Under the pieces are notes generated by a model, which saw only the letters and a program-made list of their open reading frames with translations, did no database searches and was not told where the DNA came from. Below, piece after piece: positions 58,440 to 64,000 of a DNA stretch of 64,000 nt. The position numbers and the translations under genes are program-made. Source of the stretch: VXOI01 sp965261945. GTDB lineage: Bacteria > Chloroflexota > Dehalococcoidia > Lucifugimonadales > UBA3495. The stretch is from positions 620,001 through 684,000 of the forward strand of contig CBDHEF010000002.1 in the NCBI GenBank assembly GCA_965261945.1. Reading direction: 5' to 3'. Every line of letters starts with the position of its first letter. The first letter of the stretch is position 1.

Positions 58440-60134
58440 ATGAGAGGCGGCGACGCGGTTATCCATGCCCTGGAAAAGGAAGGGGTCCGATACATCTCCG
58501 GTTTCGCAGGCGGCGGCGAGCTCCCGCTGTGGCCGGCGCTTCGGGCGTCGCCGACGATTAAGGTGTTCTCCGCCCGCCACGAACGCATGGGCGTGGAAAT
58601 CGCCGACGGCTACGCTCGCGCCACCGGACAGGTCGGCGTCGCGCTGACCGGCACCGGGCCGGGCGCCACCAACACCCTCACCGGCATCGCCGGGGCCTTC
58701 GCCGACAACATCCCCGTCCTGCTGTTGATGGGTCAGCACCCATTGGGCAGCATGGGCCGGGAGATTCAGCAGGAAGTGCCTTCCAGCATCTTCGACAATT
58801 TCGTCAAGTGGAAGGGCACTATGTCGCGCATCGAGGACATACCGGCAATCATGCGCCGCGCCTTCACCAACCTGCGCTCCGCGTCGCCGGGGCCGGTGGT
58901 GCTGGAAATGCCGCAGGACGTGCTGCTGTCGGAAGCGCCGGACGAACTCCTGAACTACGAACCCGTCGGCCCGGGCCGGCGGGCCGCGCCCGACGCCGCC
59001 GACATCGAGCGCGCCGCCGGGATCCTGCTCAACGCCCGCCTTCCCATAATGAACGTGGGTGGCGGAGTGCTGGCGGCAGAGGCTTGGGACGAGGCGTTGG
59101 AACTGGCCGAACTGCTGGCTATGCCCGTCGCAAGTACGCTGGTCGGCAAGGGCGCGTTCCCGGAGAACCATCCTCTGTCGCTGGGAGGCGGCGTGTATCC
59201 CCGCAGCAAGTACGCTTCCGGCGCGGCTCTGGTGATGAACCGCAGGGCCGATGCCGTGCTGGCCGTCGGCAACTCCTTCCGCCTGCCCAATGCCACCGAC
59301 GGGCGGCCGATCCCTCCCGGAGTCAGCCTGATTCACATAAACGCCGATTCAGGCGATCTGAACAAAATTTACCAGGCCGACGTGCCCATCCTGGCCGATG
59401 CCAAGCTGGCCCTGCGCAGCCTCATTGACGCAGTACGCGACCGTATGGGGCCGGGCGGCCCTCCCTCGGCAGCCAACCGGGAAGAGATAGTGGCCGAGAT
59501 TCGGGAAGCCCGCGCCAAATGGATCGGGGAATGGGAAGCCACCTTCAACGACGACTCCGTACCGACCAACGGCTATCGGGTGGTGCAGGAACTTCTGAAG
59601 GTGGTGGACCTAGACCGGACTATCGCGCTGCACGACGCCGGTGGAAGCCGGGGCTACCTTTCACCCTTCTGGCCCGCTAACCGGCCCCGCAGCTACATCG
59701 GCATGGGTGGGATGGCGGCGATGGGGTGGTCCATGGCCGCCGCCATCGGCGTCAAGCTCGGCCGTCCCGACCACCTGGTGTTCAACGTGCTAGGCGACGC
59801 ATCCTTTGGGATGGTGGGCATGGAGCTGGAGACCGCGGTCCGCATGGGACTGCCGACTCTGACCGTGGTGCTGAACAACGGCGGCACCGGCGGCGGGCTG
59901 ATGGCGATGGCCCGCGACAACGCCGCGCCGCCTCCCATGGCCGAGCTTGGCGGCAACTTCTCCCTGGTCGCCCAGGGTCTCGGCGCCTACTCTGAGCGGG
60001 TGGAGCATCCCTCGGAGTTGCCCGACGCATTCCGCCGCGCCATCGCCGCCACCGAGAACGGGCAGGCCGCGCTGGTCGAGGTCGCCATCCGCCCCATGCC
60101 GACGCCCGAAACAAGAGAGGACTGGACGTTGTAG
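58440..60134 (+). CDS. TPP-dependent enzyme, acetolactate synthase family
   Basis: 564 residues from ATG 58440 behind CAGGAGAG. Activating Glu in SARHERMGVEIADGYARATGQVGVALTGTGPGATN (near residue 43), middle domain LPIMNVGGGVLAAEAWDEALELAELL, and TPP-site region FNVLGDASFGMVGMELETAVRMGLPTLTVVLNNGGTGGG, where GDA replaces the usual GDG. Third such paralogue in the window; substrate unknown. It is followed by a hairpin repeat, then an acetamidase-like gene. Confidence 0.9.
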   Translation: MRGGDAVIHALEKEGVRYISGFAGGGELPLWPALRASPTIKVFSARHERMGVEIADGYARATGQVGVALTGTGPGATNTLTGIAGAFADNIPVLLLMGQHPLGSMGREIQQEVPSSIFDNFVKWKGTMSRIEDIPAIMRRAFTNLRSASPGPVVLEMPQDVLLSEAPDELLNYEPVGPGRRAAPDAADIERAAGILLNARLPIMNVGGGVLAAEAWDEALELAELLAMPVASTLVGKGAFPENHPLSLGGGVYPRSKYASGAALVMNRRADAVLAVGNSFRLPNATDGRPIPPGVSLIHINADSGDLNKIYQADVPILADAKLALRSLIDAVRDRMGPGGPPSAANREEIVAEIREARAKWIGEWEATFNDDSVPTNGYRVVQELLKVVDLDRTIALHDAGGSRGYLSPFWPANRPRSYIGMGGMAAMGWSMAAAIGVKLGRPDHLVFNVLGDASFGMVGMELETAVRMGLPTLTVVLNNGGTGGGLMAMARDNAAPPPMAELGGNFSLVAQGLGAYSERVEHPSELPDAFRRAIAATENGQAALVEVAIRPMPTPETREDWTL

Positions 60135-60145
60135 GGCGCATTGCT

Positions 60146-60185
60146 CACACCAACCCCCTCTCCAATAAGAGAGGGGGTTGGTGTG
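60146..60185 (+). terminator. Perfect 16-bp palindrome (CACACCAACCCCCTCT)
   Basis: CACACCAACCCCCTCT (60146-60161) pairs exactly with AGAGGGGGTTGGTGTG (60170-60185) around an 8-base loop, 12 bases after the TPP-enzyme stop. Its CCCTCT/AGAGGG centre relates it to the dispersed repeat family. No T-run follows. Confidence 0.65.
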
Positions 60186-60216
60186 TAGGCGACCTGCGAG
60201 CCAGAAGGAGCACCCA

Positions 60217-61326
60217 GTGAAGAGCATTGAGATTGACCGCAGCAAACGGTTAAGGGAAGAGCCGGAAAAGGGGCACAATCGCTGGCATCCCGACATCCCT
60301 CCCATCCTGGAGGCGGCGCCCGGCGAAGAGGTCCTGCTGGAAACCCGGGATGCCTCCGACGGCCAGATGCACCCGGCGGTCACGGTGGCCGACTTCGACC
60401 GCTTCGACGCCAAGGTGGCCCATCCGTTGACCGGGCCGGTTTACGTGAGCGGCGCGGAACCGGGAGATTTGCTGGAGATAGAGTACGTTGACATAACCCC
60501 GCAGTCATACGGATGGACTCGAAACCGGCCCGGCGCCGGTTTTCTGCGCGACCTGTTCCAGGAGCCCTACGCCGTCCACTGGCAGATAAGCGACGGCTGG
60601 GCCACCTCGGAGCAACTGCCCGGTGTGCGAATCCCCAACGGGTCGTTCATGGGCACTGCCGGCATCGCGCCATCCCGCGAGCAGATGGAGGCATGGGCCC
60701 GGCGGGAGGCCGACCTGGTTCGGCGTGGAGGCACGGCGGCGCCGCCCGACCCGGAAGACGCCGTGCCTGCCGGTGGCAGCATAGCCGCCGAGGGCCTTCG
60801 GACGCTGCCGCCCCGGGAGAACTGCGGCAACGTGGACGCCAAGCAGTTGACGACAGGCTCGCGGCTGCTGATACCGGTCAATGTTCCGGGCGCGCTCTAT
60901 TCCTGCGGCGACGGGCACTTTGCCCAGGGCGACTCGGAATGCTGCATCACCGCCATCGAAATGGGCGCCACCGCCGTGGTGCGTTTCCATTTGCACAAGG
61001 GGGAAGCTACCCGACATAACATCCGCTGGCCCCGCTACACCCATCCCGGCTACTTCCTGCCGCCGGAGTGGGCCGCGCCCCGCAACTTCATCGCCACCAT
61101 GGGGATGCCCATCCGCGACGACGGCACACAGGAGGGCGAGGATCTCACCCTGGCAGCCCGCAACGCCCTGATCAATATGATCGAGTTGTTGCAGGAACGA
61201 GGATGGAGCCGGGAGCAAGCCTACGTTATTTGCAGCGTGGCAGTTGACCTTAGGATAAGCAACGCCGTGGACCTGCCCAACGTGACGGTCTCCGCTTTTC
61301 TGCCCGAGGACATCTTCCAAGGATAG
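60217..61326 (+). CDS. Acetamidase/formamidase family protein
   Basis: 369 residues from GTG 60217, behind AGAAGGAG. Hallmarks: N-terminal HNRWHPDIPPILEAAPGEEVLLETRDASDGQ, central LTGPVYVSGAEPGDLLEIEYVDI, then RENCGNVDAKQLTTGSRLLIPVNVPGALYSCGDGHFAQGDSECCITAIEM and MELLQERGWSREQAYVICSVAVDLRISNAVDLPNVTVSAFLP. Family members hydrolyse formamide or short amides to the acid and ammonia, or related lactam/amide compounds. The CGDGHFAQGD motif holds likely active-site residues. A bidirectional terminator lies downstream. Confidence 0.93.
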   Translation: MKSIEIDRSKRLREEPEKGHNRWHPDIPPILEAAPGEEVLLETRDASDGQMHPAVTVADFDRFDAKVAHPLTGPVYVSGAEPGDLLEIEYVDITPQSYGWTRNRPGAGFLRDLFQEPYAVHWQISDGWATSEQLPGVRIPNGSFMGTAGIAPSREQMEAWARREADLVRRGGTAAPPDPEDAVPAGGSIAAEGLRTLPPRENCGNVDAKQLTTGSRLLIPVNVPGALYSCGDGHFAQGDSECCITAIEMGATAVVRFHLHKGEATRHNIRWPRYTHPGYFLPPEWAAPRNFIATMGMPIRDDGTQEGEDLTLAARNALINMIELLQERGWSREQAYVICSVAVDLRISNAVDLPNVTVSAFLPEDIFQG

Positions 61327-61399
61327 ACCGAAAGCGCTCGAAAGCGCTCCGTTGTGAAGCCTGGCAAGAACGGCCACAGCGGGCCGGAATAGGGAACGA

Positions 61400-61431
61400 G
61401 AAAGCCGCCCATTCAGGTATGGGCGGCTTTC
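61400..61431 (+). terminator. Bidirectional terminator hairpin
   Basis: GAAAGCCGCCCAT (61400-61412) pairs with ATGGGCGGCTTTC (61419-61431) around a 6-base loop, between the convergent acetamidase and HTH genes. Confidence 0.75.
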
Positions 61432-61489
61432 CCGTCTCGGAGACCGGTGTATGGGAGCAGGTCGAGCGGACCCGCAAATTGGGTAGGCT

Positions 61490-61714
61490 TTAGCTTATTC
61501 GCCGGATCTCGACAACCTCGTCGCGGGAGACGGCAATTCGCCTTACACTTATACCGAGCTTGAGGAGCCAGTAGCCCAGAGTGGCCTTGCTGACTCCCAG
61601 TTCATCGGCAGTCGCCGACAGGCCAAGCTCGTTGACCTTTTCAGGAAGTAAACCCTCCAGGGGCTGCTGATATTCCTTTTCTACCCGCAACATCAACTTC
61701 GTTTTTCTCGCCAC
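61490..61714 (-). CDS. Small HTH DNA-binding protein
   Basis: 74 residues. The central part, GLSATADELGVSKATLGYWLLKLGISVRR, is a good helix-turn-helix (ADELGVSKATLGYWLLKLGI). The N-terminus is basic (MARKTKLMLRVEKEYQQ). GGAGG lies just before the start ATG at 61714. No domain other than the HTH is seen, so it is probably a small transcriptional regulator; the upstream promoter overlaps an inverted repeat, suggesting autoregulation. Confidence 0.8.
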   Translation of the reverse strand: MARKTKLMLRVEKEYQQPLEGLLPEKVNELGLSATADELGVSKATLGYWLLKLGISVRRIAVSRDEVVEIRRIS

Positions 61715-61761
61715 GGCTAGCCTCCTTTGATGGCCTGCACAGACTGTTCTCTCAAAGTGTT

Positions 61762-61793
61762 AGTACGGTATCACGGGCATGGTACTGTGTCAA
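61762..61793 (-). promoter_or_regulatory. Promoter with overlapping palindrome before the HTH gene
   Basis: On the minus strand TTGACA (61788-61793) and TACCGT (61765-61770) are 17 bases apart. AGTAC (61762-61766) and GTACT (61782-61786) form an inverted repeat over the spacer and -10. It lies about 50 bases upstream of the HTH start. Confidence 0.5.
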
Positions 61794-61822
61794 GCATTAG
61801 TCAAATAATTTCCTAAACACGT

Positions 61823-62041
61823 TTAAGATTCATTTAGAGAAAACCCCACAAGCTCCACAATCAAGGCTCTCGCAATTCCCGATTTAGCGATTTCCCAATT
61901 GGCGGCCATCCCTTTGATCTGTTTTTCAGCTCTTGGTTCGCCCTTATTGAACCACCTGATGATTAGGCCAACAAAGTCTCGACCGACTTCTCCTTGCCCG
62001 CAACAATCGACCCTCAATTGACACCTGCATGACTGCCTCAT
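61823..62041 (-). CDS. Possible small hypothetical protein
   Basis: 72 residues from ATG 62041, in an AT-richer 366-base stretch between the HTH gene and the threonine-dehydratase-like gene. The sequence has three Cys near the N-terminus and RWFNKGEPRAEKQIKGMAANWEIA in the middle; I recognise no family. There is no strong ribosome-binding site. It may be a remnant or chance frame, so treat as weak. Confidence 0.2.
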   Translation of the reverse strand: MRQSCRCQLRVDCCGQGEVGRDFVGLIIRWFNKGEPRAEKQIKGMAANWEIAKSGIARALIVELVGFSLNES

Positions 62042-62079
62042 AAGCTCATCACCAATATCCGAATCAGAGGAGGCGCACT

Positions 62080-63057
62080 ATGCAAGCACCAACCATCCGA
62101 GACGTGTACCGGGCCCGGCGGACCATCGCGCCCTATTTCCAGCGTACCCCCCTCCATTACTCAATTGGTCTCAGCGAGTTTCTTGACGCCGAGGTGTACA
62201 TAAAACACGAGGAGTATCTGCCGCTGGGAGCATTCAAATCACGGGGAGGCATCAACCTCTTGTCCAACCTGAGTGACGAGGAAAGGCAGAAGGGACTGAT
62301 AACCTCTTCCACTGGCAATCACGGGCAGTCCATCGCCAACGCGGGGCGCGAATTCGGGGTTCGGGTGATCATCGGCCTGCCGGAAAACGCCAACCCGGTC
62401 AAGGTGGCCTCCATGCGGGCCTTGGGCGCGGAGCTGATTTTCTACGGCGAGAACTTCGACGACGCCCGCGAATACTGCGAGCGCCTGGCGCTTGAGGAAG
62501 GCTACCGGTACGTCCATGCCGTAAACGAGCCAGAACTGATAGCCGGAGTTGGCACGGCATCTCTGGAAATCATTGAAGACCTGCCTGATGTTGACGTAAT
62601 GCTGCTGCCACTGGGCGGGGGATCCGGCGTCTCCGGCGCCTGTATCATCGCGAAGGCCATAGACCCATCCATACAGGTTGTTGCCGTACAGTCGGAAGCC
62701 GCTCCGGCCGCCTACCTTTCCTGGAGGCAGGGGGAGTTGGTGGAGGCATCCATGGATACATTTGCGGAGGGTGTGGCCACCAAATCGGGCTACGAACTGC
62801 CCCAGCGCATCATGGCGGAACTTCTGGACGATTTTCTGCTGGTCAGCGACGACGATATCCGCCGCGCCATCGGCCTGCTGGTGGAAAAAGCTCATACCTT
62901 GGCCGAACCGGCGGGAGCGACGGCCCTGGCCGGGGCGGTCAGGTACGCCGAGCGGCTGCGGGGCAAGAAGGTATCCGTCACAGTTACCGGAGCCAACATC
63001 ACTGCCGACCGGCTGGCAGAGGCCCTCAAAGTGTACCAAGGGGGTCTGAGTAATTGA
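62080..63057 (+). CDS. Threonine/serine dehydratase-like PLP enzyme
   Basis: 325 residues from ATG 62080, behind GAGGAGGCG. Fold type II PLP site HEEYLPLGAFKSRGGINLL (Schiff-base Lys near residue 53), STGNHGQSIANAGREFGV, the glycine loop LLPLGGGSGVSG and the C-terminal TVTGANITADRL. The usual QxTGSFKxRGA of threonine dehydratase is LGAFKSRGG, so specificity may differ (for example 3-hydroxyaspartate, diaminopropionate or a serine racemase). No ACT regulatory domain, which indicates a catabolic rather than biosynthetic form. Confidence 0.88.
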   Translation: MQAPTIRDVYRARRTIAPYFQRTPLHYSIGLSEFLDAEVYIKHEEYLPLGAFKSRGGINLLSNLSDEERQKGLITSSTGNHGQSIANAGREFGVRVIIGLPENANPVKVASMRALGAELIFYGENFDDAREYCERLALEEGYRYVHAVNEPELIAGVGTASLEIIEDLPDVDVMLLPLGGGSGVSGACIIAKAIDPSIQVVAVQSEAAPAAYLSWRQGELVEASMDTFAEGVATKSGYELPQRIMAELLDDFLLVSDDDIRRAIGLLVEKAHTLAEPAGATALAGAVRYAERLRGKKVSVTVTGANITADRLAEALKVYQGGLSN

Positions 63058-63131
63058 CGGGTAACAAACCGAGCCAGATCCAAAAAGAAAGTGTACTGAT
63101 ATGCAGTTAAGTACACGCGGGGAAATCCAAG

Positions 63132-63168
63132 AAAGTGCAACAGGCCGCCTGGCGGCCTGTTGCACTTT
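63132..63168 (+). terminator. Long perfect stem-loop between convergent genes
   Basis: AAAGTGCAACAGGCCGCC (63132-63149) mirrors GGCGGCCTGTTGCACTTT (63151-63168), with TTTT continuing. One base separates the two arms, so the inner pairs open as the loop. Serves both flanking convergent genes. Confidence 0.8.
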
Positions 63169-63196
63169 TGTGACGGAGAAGTGTACCGAGTACCAT

Positions 63197-64000
63197 TTAC
63201 CTTTGCGCGAAGTATCTTGCCAGCTCATCCCGGCGAAATTCCGGTAAAGGTACTTCCTCCCCCAGGCGGGTAAACAAAATGCGGCCCTCTTCCGCAGGTA
63301 TCATTTGCCCTATCTCCCAAGCGTCTACGCCTGATTGCTCCAGTGAGTGCAATAGCTTTGGCACCATGGGGGCAGGCAGTGTAATTACCAGTGCACCGGA
63401 GGCCAGTAAGCCCAGCGGGTGTAACTCCAGGGCATTACACACCTCGGCGGTTTCAGGCAGTACCGGTACACTATCCTCCTCGATGGCCAGGCCCAACCCC
63501 GACGCCGACGCAATTTCGTGTAACGCGGTAATCAGCCCGCCCTCGGTGACGTCGTGCATTGAGTGTACTTGGTGTTGTGTATTGGCGATTCGAGCATCGG
63601 GTACTACACTGATTCCAGGCGAGTCGAGTAACCTTGCACTTCTCTGGATTACACTTTCATCAACTCCCGCTGAGCGCAGGCCGTCGGCGGCGTCCCGGGC
63701 AAGCAGTGCCGTGCCCTCAATGGCCAGCCCCTTGGTGACCACGATGCTGTCCCCATCCTGAGCTCCGCCCGTGGTCACCAGCCGGTCGCGCTCGACTTCT
63801 CCCAGCATGGTCCCCATGACGATGGGCCGTTGGATCCCGTGGGTCACCTCGCTGTGGCCGCCAATCAGCGTGACGCCCAACTCCCGGCATCCGGCGACGA
63901 CATCCTCAAACATCCGAGTGGCGTCGTCGGGGGTGAACGACTCCGGAGCCAGCAGGGTTGCCAGGAACCAAAGGGGCGTCGCCCCGGTGCAGGCCACGTC
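63197..64000 (-). CDS. AIR synthase-related (PurM/HypE-like) protein, partial
   Basis: The 5' end runs off the window; 267 codons remain. ACTGATPLWFLATLLAPESFTPDD and LGVTLIGGHSEVTHGIQRPIVMGTMLG are the PurM/HypE ATP-fold signatures, followed by QDGDSIVVTKGLAIEGTALLARD and HSMHDVTEGGLITALHEIASASGLGLAI. The last pattern resembles HypE or archaeal AIR synthase-related proteins more than SelD (which has DVTGFG). Such proteins phosphorylate or dehydrate a carboxamide or thiol group, with ATP; the particular substrate is unknown. GTA codons for Val are unusually frequent compared with most neighbours. Confidence 0.85.
   Translation of the reverse strand, partial: DVACTGATPLWFLATLLAPESFTPDDATRMFEDVVAGCRELGVTLIGGHSEVTHGIQRPIVMGTMLGEVERDRLVTTGGAQDGDSIVVTKGLAIEGTALLARDAADGLRSAGVDESVIQRSARLLDSPGISVVPDARIANTQHQVHSMHDVTEGGLITALHEIASASGLGLAIEEDSVPVLPETAEVCNALELHPLGLLASGALVITLPAPMVPKLLHSLEQSGVDAWEIGQMIPAEEGRILFTRLGEEVPLPEFRRDELARYFAQR

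Noticed and set aside
63197..64000. SelD (selenophosphate synthetase)
   Set aside because: It belongs to the same superfamily and would fit the selenoprotein, but the DVTEGGL motif and lack of the N-terminal Cys/Sec loop in the visible part favour a HypE/PurM-related protein.
1..64000. tRNA, rRNA and CRISPR arrays
   Set aside because: No cloverleaf-like sequence, rRNA segment or regularly spaced repeat was found on reading the gaps.

Overview
The window is a 64 kb, GC-rich bacterial chromosome segment with 55 or so protein genes and no rRNA, tRNA or CRISPR array that I could find. The gene mix suggests an uncultivated Chloroflexota, most likely Dehalococcoidia of the SAR202 type: luciferase-like flavin oxidoreductases, several SDRs, CaiB/BaiF and MmgE/PrpD enzymes, acetolactate-synthase-like TPP enzymes, an unusual gamma-glutamyltransferase and a UGSC-family selenoprotein. 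That placement is inference from content, not from a marker gene.

Layout. 1-4.4 kb: end of carA, a small unknown gene and carB (pyrimidine/arginine supply), where carB appears to start at ACG. 4.4-4.85 kb: a decayed hicBA toxin-antitoxin pair. 4.9-10 kb: ornithine-cyclodeaminase-like enzyme, 7Fe ferredoxin, LysR regulator, DUF951-pyrF, sfsA and an endonuclease III relative. 10-19.3 kb: mixed catabolic or accessory enzymes (cupin, degenerate alpha/beta hydrolase, SDRs, alpha-methylacyl-CoA-racemase-like CoA transferase, LLM flavin enzyme, GGT), plus a pentapeptide-repeat protein with a TIR-like C-terminus. 19.5-23.8 kb: TlpA-like lipoprotein, CopD-like membrane protein, Trm112-like protein, then a minus-strand run that ends in a selenoprotein whose in-frame UGA (21195-21197) splits the reading frame and is followed by a SECIS-like hairpin.

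23.9-29.7 kb: NHL-propeller protein, a frameshifted VOC protein, GMC oxidoreductase, thiolase and threonine synthase, all on the minus strand. 29.9-37.6 kb: plus-strand central-carbon block of dihydrolipoyl dehydrogenase, two-subunit 2-oxoacid:ferredoxin oxidoreductase, a lipoyl acyltransferase (E2) with two peripheral-subunit-binding domains, and a TPP enzyme; no E1 alpha/beta pair is present. 37.7-44.8 kb: a double-domain ThyX-like protein, zinc-ribbon and flavodoxin-like small proteins, an ECF sigma/anti-sigma pair, SirB1-like protein, MmgE/PrpD and an F420-type LLM enzyme.

45-58.3 kb resembles a defence island mixed with metabolic genes: a CHAT-like/STAND NTPase/TPR protein, an AIPR-family gene carrying an apparent frameshift, a Uma2 nuclease, a 1075-residue type IIG-like restriction-methylation protein, a retropepsin-like protein and a PaREP1/HEPN-like protein. 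58.4-64 kb: another TPP enzyme, an acetamidase/formamidase, a small HTH protein with a promoter-operator palindrome, a threonine-dehydratase-like enzyme and a PurM/HypE-like protein cut by the window end. Intergenic spaces repeatedly carry CCCTCTCC/GGAGAGGG-type palindromes and other strong hairpins, evidently dispersed repeats that double as terminators.
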